The notes beneath the pieces are model-generated. The model had not been told where the DNA came from, did no database searches, and saw nothing but the letters and a program-made list of their open reading frames with translations. Shown piece after piece: positions 13,280 to 20,086 of a DNA stretch of 22,310 nucleotides. Every line of letters begins with the position of its first letter. Within the stretch, counting starts at the first letter, position 1. Source of the DNA: a virus. The position numbers and the translations under genes were made by a program. The stretch lies in the IMG/VR virus record IMGVR_UViG_3300025525_000006, positions 1 through 22,310 of that record; one strand, 5' to 3'.

Positions 13280-13782
13280 AAATCAATCTGATCGTTATTC
13301 ACTGCTCCGCCACGCCGAACGGCCGCTGGGTGTCCACGCTCGACATCGATCAGTGGCACGCCGCGCGCGGCTTCAAGCGCCGGGGCGATTGGCGCGCCCG
13401 CCAGAATGCCCAGCTCGGAGCCATCGGCTACCACTTCGTCGTCTACACCAACGGCGCCATCGCCACCGGTCGCCACCTCGCCGAGGTCGGCGCGCACGTT
13501 TACGGCAACAACCGCAGCTCGATCGGCATCTGCGTCGCCGGCACGGACAAGTTCACGCGCGCACAGTGGGGCAGCCTGGCCGCCCTGGTGGATCGGCTGC
13601 GCCAGGAGTTCCCCGGCGCCCGCATCACCGGCCACCGCGACCTCTCGCCGGATAAGGACAACGACGGCCTGGTCGAACCCTGGGAGTGGTTGAAAACCTG
13701 CCCCGGCTTCGATGTCGCCGCCTGGCAGCGCGCCGACATGTTGCCGCCGCCCGCCGGCGTCCTGGAGGAGGACCCGGCATGA
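13273..13782 (+). CDS. N-acetylmuramoyl-L-alanine amidase (endolysin)
   Basis: A 169-residue endolysin of the Amidase_2/PGRP (T7 lysozyme-like) family, cutting the bond between muramic acid and the stem peptide for host lysis. Zinc ligands are H10 (IHCSAT), H121 (GHRDLSPD) and C143 (KTCPGFDV), with Y53-H54 (GYHFVV) in the active site. The GLVEPWEWLKTCPGFD insert is common in phage amidases of this group. No signal peptide is seen, so it needs a holin or other export to reach the wall. The start codon lies inside an inverted repeat. It opens the lysis-type cassette. Confidence 0.93.
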   Translation: MREINLIVIHCSATPNGRWVSTLDIDQWHAARGFKRRGDWRARQNAQLGAIGYHFVVYTNGAIATGRHLAEVGAHVYGNNRSSIGICVAGTDKFTRAQWGSLAALVDRLRQEFPGARITGHRDLSPDKDNDGLVEPWEWLKTCPGFDVAAWQRADMLPPPAGVLEEDPA

Positions 13783-14129
13783 GAGCGATCTTTCTGCTGG
13801 CCTTCCTGCTGCTCGCCTGCGGCGCCCAGGCTGCGGCCGACGCCATGCAGGAGACGCGCTACTGCGGCGAGCCGCGCCGCGACGCACAGGGGCGAATGCT
13901 TCGCCGCGCCGACGTGCTGGCGGCCTTCCGCAAGCTGTACCCCTGCCCGGAGACAGGCAAGGTGCGAGGCGCCTGCCCCGGCTGGGCCATCGACCACGTC
14001 ATCCCGCTGGCCGTCGGCGGCTGCGACGCCGTGCGCAACCTGCAGTGGCTGCCGACCGATCTCAAGTCCTGCCCCGGCAAGGTCTGCAAGGACCGCTGGG
14101 AGCGCGACGTCTACAGGAGAAACCCATGA
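13779..14129 (+). CDS. Exported HNH-motif protein
   Basis: A 116-residue protein with a hydrophobic signal (MRAIFLLAFLLLACGAQAAA). The LLAC segment with C14 could also be a lipobox. The mature part has an HNH-endonuclease-like core: DHVIPLAVGG (D72, H73), NLQWLP (N87) and KDRWERD (104-110), with six cysteines outside the signal that may form disulfides in the periplasm. If active it would be a secreted nuclease; an Rz-like lysis role is not supported by motifs. ATG 13779 overlaps the amidase stop, and GGAGGAGG lies a few bases upstream. Confidence 0.75.
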   Translation: MRAIFLLAFLLLACGAQAAADAMQETRYCGEPRRDAQGRMLRRADVLAAFRKLYPCPETGKVRGACPGWAIDHVIPLAVGGCDAVRNLQWLPTDLKSCPGKVCKDRWERDVYRRNP

Positions 14130-14548
14130 AAGTCGCCATCCTCACGCCGCACCTCAAGGCCGAAGCCCTCGACAGCCAGCACTGGCGGCTGCTCGAACCG
14201 CTGGCATTCCGCGTCACCTGCGACGAGTGGCCGGAGCCGTTCGAGGTCGTCGTGCCGGGCGGCTATGTCACCGACTTCGAGAGCGTGCCGCGCCTGCTGG
14301 TCTTCGCCTACGCCCTCATCAAGGGCCGCGCGCGCCGCGCCGCCACCGGGCACGACTTCCTGATCGACTGGATGCGGGGCGAAGTGGCCGAGCCGCTGCG
14401 CCCGGCCACGGTGCCGTTCCGGCCGGCGCGCGCCTGGATCGACCGCTTTTTCCACGCCGCGATGGTGGCCGAGGGAACCGGCTTCCTGGCCCGCAACACG
14501 GCCTACCTCGGCGTATCCGCCTACACGCTTTTCACCGGAGGAAAATGA
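14126..14548 (+). CDS. DUF1353 family protein
   Basis: A 140-residue protein with the DUF1353 pattern: WPEPFEVVVPGGYVTDFESV, PRLL, ATGHDFLID and ARAWIDRFFHAAMVAEG. The function of the family is unknown; it is common next to lysis genes in tailed phages. GGAG before ATG 14126, which overlaps the previous stop, supports the start. A hydrophobic C-terminal stretch (NTAYLGVSAYTLF) is too polar for a clear membrane pass. Confidence 0.85.
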   Translation: MKVAILTPHLKAEALDSQHWRLLEPLAFRVTCDEWPEPFEVVVPGGYVTDFESVPRLLVFAYALIKGRARRAATGHDFLIDWMRGEVAEPLRPATVPFRPARAWIDRFFHAAMVAEGTGFLARNTAYLGVSAYTLFTGGK

Positions 14549-14550
14549 CC

Positions 14551-15057
14551 ATGAAACGCACGCTGCAACACCTGCTCCTCGCCGCCGTCCTGGCCGGGCT
14601 GGCTTTCGGCGCCCGCGCCGGGGCGCTCACCGACTACGCCGAGAACAAGATCGTCGACGCGCTGATCCGCGCCCAGTCGCTCGGCGCGCCGGCCACCTGG
14701 CACGTCGCCCTCTACACCACCTGCCCGACCGACAGCACGGCAGGCACCGAGGTCTCCGGCGGCAGCTACGCGCGCGTGGCGGTCACCGCGAGCCTCGCCA
14801 ACTGGGCCGGCACGCAGTCGGCCGGCAGCACCACGGCCAGCTCGGGCACGGGCGGCACCACCAGCAACAACAACACGATCACCTTCCCGGCGCCGACGGC
14901 GAACTGGGGCGTCGTCGTCTGCTGGGCGCTGACCGACGCCTCGACCTCGGGCAACATCTGGGTCTACGCCGCGCTGACGCAGTCGAAGACCATCAACAAC
15001 GGCGACGCCGCGCCGAGCTTCGCCCCGGCCGCGGCGACCTTCCAGATCGACAACTGA
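14551..15057 (+). CDS. Fibre-like domain protein with a signal peptide
   Basis: A 168-residue protein. It starts with an apparent Sec signal (MKRTLQHLLLAAVLAGLAFG, cleavage near ARAGA). The rest matches a domain often annotated as phage tail-fibre protein: ALTDYAENKIVDALI, VALYTTCPTD, GTEVSGGSYAR and TFPAPTANWGVVVCWAL. That domain is usually found without a signal, so export is odd. ATG 14551 is preferred, as GGAGG lies 9 nt upstream; ATG 14545 is nearer. It could be a virion protein, or an exported surface/exclusion protein (inference). Confidence 0.7.
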   Translation: MKRTLQHLLLAAVLAGLAFGARAGALTDYAENKIVDALIRAQSLGAPATWHVALYTTCPTDSTAGTEVSGGSYARVAVTASLANWAGTQSAGSTTASSGTGGTTSNNNTITFPAPTANWGVVVCWALTDASTSGNIWVYAALTQSKTINNGDAAPSFAPAAATFQIDN

Positions 15058-15060
15058 GCC

Positions 15061-15261
15061 ATGTCCGCCATTTTCGCGACAGGTCAATCCGTGCGAGTGC
15101 TGCCGCCTTTCGGCGACGGCATTACCGTGTTGGAGGTCGTTGAGGTACAGCATTTCGACGCCGACGGGGCGTTCTGCCCGCCGCCGGGCGCCGGTGTGCA
15201 GTACCCCCTCTCCGACGGGCGCGCCTACCTTGCCGAGTTCGTCGCGGCCGCAGGGATATGA
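15061..15261 (+). CDS. Hypothetical 66-residue protein
   Basis: A small protein (MSAIFATGQSVRVLPPFGDG) with beta-type composition, perhaps an SH3-like fold. It lies 3 bp after the preceding stop and overlaps the next ATG. Function unknown. Confidence 0.6.
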   Translation: MSAIFATGQSVRVLPPFGDGITVLEVVEVQHFDADGAFCPPPGAGVQYPLSDGRAYLAEFVAAAGI

Positions 15262-16073
15262 TCGCCACGCTCGACCAACTGATCGCCGCCCTCGCCAACA
15301 ACAGCGAACCGGCCGTCATCAACAAGGCCAGCATCGCCACGCAGGCCGCCGGCGGCTTTTCCTCGCTGTGGCGCGCCACCGGCACGCCGGCGCAGGGCGC
15401 CATCCCCGGCGCCGCCGCCATCTGCACCAAGAGCCTGCTGGGCGCCCTCAAGGGCTTCGCCAGCGCCGGCGGCGGCGAGAGCGTCTATCTCGGCCGCCTG
15501 TTTCTGCTCTCCGGCAACAGCGCCACCAGCGTGCAGCTGCACGACCGCCTGGCGCACATGGGCGGCCTCTCCGGCACCGTCACCACGGCGCAGACCGTCG
15601 GCGTCGACGTCACCTCGCTCATCGGCTCGCGCTGTGCTGCCGACTGCCAGGCCGTGCAGTGGTGGATCGAGCAATACACCGCCATCGGCACCACGGCGGT
15701 GAGCGCCACCGTGACCTACACCGACGCTCTCGGCAACGCCGGCAAGACCGTGTCGGTGTCGATCGGCGGCGCCTCGCCGCTCAACCAGCCCAGCCGCATG
15801 TTCCCGATCCCCGCCCCGGCCGACGGCATCGCCATCAAGAGCATCCAGACGATCCAGCACGCCACCACCGGCACGGCGGGCAGCTACGGCATCACCGCCA
15901 CCCGTTCGCTCGGCGGCCTCTCGCTCGGGCTGGCCAACAGCGGCGTCGTGGCGGACTGGGCCGGCCTCGGCCTGCCGCAGGTGCCGAACGACGCCTGCAT
16001 TTTTCCGATCATGATCTGCGGCACCACCAGCACCGGCGTGCTGTACGGCAACGCCGAACTGATCACGGGCTGA
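15258..16073 (+). CDS. Hypothetical virion-like structural protein
   Basis: A 271-residue protein rich in Ala, Gly, Thr and Ser, with long beta-type stretches from about residue 90 onward (e.g. VQWWIEQYTAIGTTAVSATV) and no signal peptide or enzyme motif. A helical N-terminus (MIATLDQLIAALANN) is followed by a glycine-rich region. Composition and position among fibre-like genes suggest a capsid or fibre component. I cannot name a family. It starts at ATG 15258, overlapping the previous stop. Confidence 0.65.
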   Translation: MIATLDQLIAALANNSEPAVINKASIATQAAGGFSSLWRATGTPAQGAIPGAAAICTKSLLGALKGFASAGGGESVYLGRLFLLSGNSATSVQLHDRLAHMGGLSGTVTTAQTVGVDVTSLIGSRCAADCQAVQWWIEQYTAIGTTAVSATVTYTDALGNAGKTVSVSIGGASPLNQPSRMFPIPAPADGIAIKSIQTIQHATTGTAGSYGITATRSLGGLSLGLANSGVVADWAGLGLPQVPNDACIFPIMICGTTSTGVLYGNAELITG

Positions 16074-16075
16074 CC

Positions 16076-16978
16076 ATGCGAGCCTGGCAATCCGGCGCAC
16101 CCTTCCCCGGCGGCGCATCCGTCTGGTGGGAGCCGAACACGGCGGCGATCGCCACGGCCGCCTTTTTCGAGTCTGCCGGCGGCCAGGCCGCCGCGCTCGA
16201 AGGCGCCGCGCAAGCGCAGGCCGGCGCCTCGGCAACGCTCACCACGCTGATTCGGCTGCTCGGCGGGGCAAACGCCCAGGCGGGTGGCCAGGGCGGACTG
16301 ACGGCGCAGATCACGCTCGCCGGAGCGGCCATCGCGGCCGCATCGGCTTCCGGCAGCATCGCCCAACCGATCAACCTCCAGGGCAGCGCGCTTTCCGTCT
16401 CGACCGCCGCCGGCGCGCTCACGGCGCAGATCCGTCTCGACGGCGCCGCGTTGGCGATCGCCGCCGCTGCGGCCGGGCTGACGACCGCCATTCCCCTGAC
16501 CGGTGGCGGCGAAAGTCAGTCCGCAGCGGACGGCGGTCTGGCGACCGGCATTGCGCTGTCGGGCGCCGCCGCCGCGCAAGCGTCCGGCGCCGGTTCGCTG
16601 GCGGCGCCCCCGGTCGAACTCGCGGGCGCCGCGGCGGCTTCAGCCGGGGCGCAAGCGGACCTGACCGTGCAGATTCTGCTCGCCGGGAGTGCGGCCGGCG
16701 CATCGTTCGGCGCGGCGAGCCTGACGACGCAGATCCGACTCACCGCCGAAGCGCTGGCGCAGGCCGTCGCCGACGGCGCGCTGACCGCCTCCATCGACCT
16801 CGCCGGCCTGGCGCAGGCCGACGCCTACGGCAGCGGGAATTTAACGGCCGGGCTGGCTCTGCCGGTGCCGAATCGCAGCATCACGGCGGTGCTGGCCCGC
16901 CGCATCTGGCGGGCCGATGGCGTCGCGCGCCGAACCATTGCGACGGCGCCCATGCGCCGCTACGTGGCCCGCTTGTGA
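16076..16978 (+). CDS. Tandem-repeat Ala/Gly-rich fibre-like protein
   Basis: A 300-residue protein. After a short head (WQSGAPFPGGASVWWEP), residues 44-264 consist of eleven repeats of 20 residues (one of 21), each about AALAxAxAxGxLTAQIxLAG. The repeats would form a regular beta-rich rod. The C-terminal 36 residues are basic (RSITAVLARRIWRADGVARR). There is no signal peptide. Tail fibre or head decoration is the likely role, and copy number may vary by recombination. It ends in a GTGA overlap with the next gene. Confidence 0.7.
   Translation: MRAWQSGAPFPGGASVWWEPNTAAIATAAFFESAGGQAAALEGAAQAQAGASATLTTLIRLLGGANAQAGGQGGLTAQITLAGAAIAAASASGSIAQPINLQGSALSVSTAAGALTAQIRLDGAALAIAAAAAGLTTAIPLTGGGESQSAADGGLATGIALSGAAAAQASGAGSLAAPPVELAGAAAASAGAQADLTVQILLAGSAAGASFGAASLTTQIRLTAEALAQAVADGALTASIDLAGLAQADAYGSGNLTAGLALPVPNRSITAVLARRIWRADGVARRTIATAPMRRYVARL
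16205..16867 (+). repeat. Eleven 60-bp coding repeats
   Basis: Degenerate 60-bp units (one of 63 bp, in the seventh copy) encode the 20-residue motif of the protein above. Conserved positions are an LT or I pair near residue 12-13, I at 16, L at 18 and G at 20. DNA copies have diverged, so they are old rather than freshly expanded. Confidence 0.85.
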
Positions 16979-17286
16979 AAACCGTTCTGTGGCCCGCGAA
17001 AGACCCCGCCGAGAAAGTGTGGGCGACCTTCGACTACGGCGCGGCCCTGGAACCCGGCGAAGTCATCCAGTCGGCGGCGATCGGCGTCTCGCTCAAGCAG
17101 GGCACGGACGCCGCGCCGGCGGCGATCCTCGCCAGCGCAGCCGTGCTGCTGGCGGGCGGGCGCGTGACGCAGCGCATCCAGGGCGGCGTCGACGGCGCCG
17201 CCTACCTGGTGCGCTGCGCCGCCACCACATCGACGGAGCGCGTTTTACTTTTGGCCGGCGTGCTGCCGGTGGAGGCGATCACGTGA
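16975..17286 (+). CDS. Fibre-tail adaptor-like protein
   Basis: A 103-residue protein starting at GTG 16975 (GTGA). It has the layout of small phage proteins called fibre-tail adaptor: WPAKDPAEKVWATFDYGAAL, PGEVIQSAAIGV and an Ig-like end with GGVDGAAYLVRC and TSTERVLLL. Such proteins are thought to bridge virion parts. It follows the repeat protein directly, so the two may form one structure (inference). Confidence 0.65.
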   Translation: MKTVLWPAKDPAEKVWATFDYGAALEPGEVIQSAAIGVSLKQGTDAAPAAILASAAVLLAGGRVTQRIQGGVDGAAYLVRCAATTSTERVLLLAGVLPVEAIT

Positions 17287-17657
17287 CGATGCAGATGGAG
17301 CTGTGGCAGCTTTTCACGCTGCTGGGGGCGCTTTTCGGCGCGGTGTGGTCCTTCGGCAGGGTGTTGATGCGGCAGATCGATCTGCGGCTCGACGCGCGCT
17401 TCGGGGCGCAGGAGACCGCGCGCGAGCAGGCGCAGCACCACTGGGACGCCAGATTCTCCGGCCTGGAGCGCTCCAGCGTCATGGAGGCCAACAAGTGGCA
17501 GCGCATCGAGCGCGACCTGCTGTCGCTCAAGGCCGACCTGCCGGTGCAGTACGTGCGGCGCGAAGACTACGTGCGCAACCAGACGGTGATCGAGGCGAAG
17601 CTCGATTCGGTCGCTCTGAAGATTGAAAACCTACAGATCAAGGGGATGCAGCGATGA
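17283..17657 (+). CDS. DUF2730-like membrane/coiled-coil protein (Mu gp25 position)
   Basis: A 124-residue protein with one hydrophobic N-terminal segment (LWQLFTLLGALFGAVWSFG, residues about 7-25) followed by a long charged coiled coil. This architecture and the position just before gp26- and gp27-like genes match the DUF2730 family (Mu gp25). Function is not established. GGAGG 7 nt upstream supports GTG 17283, overlapping the previous stop; ATG 17289 is the alternative. Confidence 0.75.
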   Translation: MTMQMELWQLFTLLGALFGAVWSFGRVLMRQIDLRLDARFGAQETAREQAQHHWDARFSGLERSSVMEANKWQRIERDLLSLKADLPVQYVRREDYVRNQTVIEAKLDSVALKIENLQIKGMQR

Positions 17658-17965
17658 ACATCGATCAAGCCAAGGTGCGGCGGGAGTCGCTGCGCTGGTA
17701 CCTCATCCTGGCGTTGTACAACGCCCGGCCGGAAGAGGTCTGCGAGGACATCGTGCAGGCCACCATGCGCGCCATCTACCCGGATGTCACGCCGCTGGAG
17801 GTGCGGCAGCAGCTCGACTACCTGGCCGACCGCGAGCTGGCCAATGTGCGCAAGGAGCCCTCCGGCCGCTGGTGGGTCGACCTTACCCGCTACGGCGTGG
17901 ACATCGCCGAATACACGGTCGAGTGCGATCCCGGCATCGCCCGCCCGGCGAAGTACTGGAGCTGA
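17654..17965 (+). CDS. Mu gp26-like winged-helix protein
   Basis: A 103-residue winged-helix protein (SLRWYLILALYNARPEEVCE, VTPLEVRQQLDYLADRELA, wing GRWWVDLTRYGVDIAEY). It matches the ArsR-like proteins that precede the small terminase in Mu-like phages (Mu gp26 position). Its role is unknown, perhaps regulation of packaging genes. ATG 17654 overlaps the previous stop. Confidence 0.82.
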   Translation: MNIDQAKVRRESLRWYLILALYNARPEEVCEDIVQATMRAIYPDVTPLEVRQQLDYLADRELANVRKEPSGRWWVDLTRYGVDIAEYTVECDPGIARPAKYWS

Positions 17966-17966
17966 G

Positions 17967-18512
17967 ATGGCGCGCAGAAGCAGCGTCGAGGCGTTGCCGA
18001 AAGCCGTTCGCGAATGGCTGGACCGCGCCCTCATCGAGGGCAACTTCAGCGGCTACGAGGCGCTGGAGGCGGCGCTCGGCGAGCGCGGGCACCAGATCAG
18101 CAAGAGCGCCATCCACCGCTACGGCAAGCCGCTGCAGCGCCGCCTGGCCGCCATCAAGGCCAGCACCGAGGCCGCGCGCCTGCTCACCGAGGGCGCGGCC
18201 GACGACCAGGACGCCCGCTCCGAAGCGGTGATCGCCCTGGTGCAGACCGAACTGTTCGAGACGCTGGTCAACCTGCAGGAAGCCACCGACGAGGACATCG
18301 ATCCCGCCCAGCGCGTGAAGCTGCTCTCGACGGCCGCCAAGAACATCGCCACGCTCTCCCGCGCCTCGGTGAACCTGAAGAAGTTCCAGAGCGAGGTGCG
18401 CGATCGCGCCAAGGCGGCGGCCGACGCGGCGGAGCGCATCGCCAAGCGAGGCGGGCTCTCGGCCGCCTCGGTGGCCGAGATCCGCAAAAGCATTCTGGGC
18501 ATTGCCGCATGA
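17967..18512 (+). CDS. Small terminase subunit, DUF3486 (Mu gp27)
   Basis: A 181-residue protein of the DUF3486 family: MARRSSVEALPKAVREWLDR, a helix-turn-helix ending ISKSAIHRYGKPLQRR, then a long helical segment (TELFETLVNLQEATDE, LLSTAAKNIATLSRASV) for oligomerisation. In Mu-like phages it recognises the phage DNA for headful packaging together with the large subunit. It starts one base after the previous stop and overlaps the large terminase start (ATGA). Its N-terminal domain is paralogous to the early protein at 2511. Confidence 0.9.
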   Translation: MARRSSVEALPKAVREWLDRALIEGNFSGYEALEAALGERGHQISKSAIHRYGKPLQRRLAAIKASTEAARLLTEGAADDQDARSEAVIALVQTELFETLVNLQEATDEDIDPAQRVKLLSTAAKNIATLSRASVNLKKFQSEVRDRAKAAADAAERIAKRGGLSAASVAEIRKSILGIAA

Positions 18513-20086
18513 CGCTCAACCCTCTCGTCGAAGCGATATCGGCGGCATCCCCGGCCGACGCGCCGCCGCCCGTGCTGCTGAGCTACCAGCAGCGCTGGGT
18601 GGCCGACGACTCGCCGCTGAAGATCGGCGAGAAAAGCCGCCGCATCGGCTTCACCTGGGGCGAGGCCTCGGACGACGTGCTGATCGCCTCGGAAGAGGGC
18701 GGCTCCAACGTCTTCTACATCTCGGCGACGCAGGACATGGCGCTCGAATACATCGAGGCGTGCGCCATGTGGGCGCGCGCCTTCGACCTGGCGGCCGGCG
18801 AGGTCGAAGAGGGCATCTTCCTCGACGCCGGCGACAAGGAGATCAAGACCTACCGCATCGACTTCCCGAAGTCCGGCAAGCGCATCGTCGCGCTCTCCAG
18901 CCGGCCGGCCAACCTGCGCGGCAAGCAGGGCGTGGTGGTCATCGACGAGGCGGCCTTCGCGCCGGATCTCGCCGGCCTCATCAAGGCGGCGATGGCGATG
19001 CTGATGTGGGGCGACAAGGTGCGCATCTTCAGCACGCACAACGGCGAGGACAACCCCTTCAACGAACTCGTCAACGAGATCCGCGCCGGCAAGCGCAAGG
19101 GCACGGTGCATCGCGTCACCTTCGCGGACGCCGTGGCCGACGGGCTGTATCGCCGCGTCTGCCTGCGCAAGGGCCGCGCCTTCCGCCAGGAGGACGAGGA
19201 CGCCTGGGTGGCCGACGTGCGCGACTTCTACGGCGACGACGCGGCCGAGGAACTCGACGCGATCCCGGCCCGGGGCGGCGGCATCTACCTGCCGCTGGCC
19301 CTGGTCGAGGCGCGCATGACGCCGGTCGGGGCGAACCTGCCGATCGTCCGGCGGCGCTGGCCGGACGAGTTCGGCCTGCTGCCCGAGCCCGTACGCGCGG
19401 CGGAAGTCGACGCCTGGCTGCGGGAGGAAGTGGCGCCGGCCCTGGCCGGGCTCGACCCGAACCGGCGCCACGGTTTCGGCCAGGACTTCGCTCGCGTCGG
19501 CGACCTGTCCGTCGTCACCGTGCTGGAGGAAGGCACGGACCTCGTCGAGCGGTGCCGCCTGACGATCGAGATCGGCAACTGCCCCTTCGCGCAGCAGCGG
19601 CAGATCGTCAAGTTCATCGGCGAGAACCTGCCGCGCTTCCATTCCGCCGCGATGGACGCCACCGGCAACGGCGCGGATCTCGCCGAGTTCGCCGCCGACA
19701 CCTTCGGCCACAGCCGCATCGAGCAGGTGAAGCTCACCGACGCCTTCTACCTGGCGAACATGCCGCGTTTCAAGGCCGCCCTGGAGGACGCCACCCTGGA
19801 CAACCTGCCGCGCGACGACCAGTGCCGCGACGACCTGCGCGCCGTCAAGAAGATCGACGGCGTGCCGAAGCTCGGCCGCGCCAAGACGCAGGCGGCCGAC
19901 GGCAAAAAGGTGCAGCGCCACGGCGACTTCGCCATCGCCCTGTTCCTGGCGCACTACGCCATGAAGCGCGACGTGGCGCCGATCGAATACACGCCGGCGC
20001 CGTCCACGGCAGCGCGCTGGGACGGCGCCGGCGACGACGACAACAGCGACGCCGACGCCCTCGTCGCCGCTGCGGGAGCATGGTAA
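18509..20086 (+). CDS. Large terminase subunit (Mu gp28)
   Basis: A 525-residue packaging motor of the Mu gp28 type. The ATPase half shows an atypical Walker A region (KIGEKSRRIGFTWGEA, 38-53), Walker B VVVIDEAAF (142-150, D146/E147) and the coupling motif RIFSTHN (172-178). The nuclease half has the acidic residues D326 (GQDFAR) and D383 (AMDATGNG). It cuts and pumps phage DNA into the prohead through the portal encoded next. Length is normal for the family (Mu gp28 is about 550). The stop overlaps the portal ATG (TAATG). Confidence 0.93.
   Translation: MTLNPLVEAISAASPADAPPPVLLSYQQRWVADDSPLKIGEKSRRIGFTWGEASDDVLIASEEGGSNVFYISATQDMALEYIEACAMWARAFDLAAGEVEEGIFLDAGDKEIKTYRIDFPKSGKRIVALSSRPANLRGKQGVVVIDEAAFAPDLAGLIKAAMAMLMWGDKVRIFSTHNGEDNPFNELVNEIRAGKRKGTVHRVTFADAVADGLYRRVCLRKGRAFRQEDEDAWVADVRDFYGDDAAEELDAIPARGGGIYLPLALVEARMTPVGANLPIVRRRWPDEFGLLPEPVRAAEVDAWLREEVAPALAGLDPNRRHGFGQDFARVGDLSVVTVLEEGTDLVERCRLTIEIGNCPFAQQRQIVKFIGENLPRFHSAAMDATGNGADLAEFAADTFGHSRIEQVKLTDAFYLANMPRFKAALEDATLDNLPRDDQCRDDLRAVKKIDGVPKLGRAKTQAADGKKVQRHGDFAIALFLAHYAMKRDVAPIEYTPAPSTAARWDGAGDDDNSDADALVAAAGAW

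Noticed and set aside
16205-16867. CRISPR-like array
   Set aside because: The 60-bp periodicity is a degenerate coding repeat with no conserved repeat/spacer pattern and no cas genes nearby.
18502-20085. Plus-strand extension that would make a 1044-residue protein with the portal
   Set aside because: The extra part is the out-of-frame shadow of the terminase, rich in R, G and H. The portal starts naturally at 20086 in a TAATG overlap.
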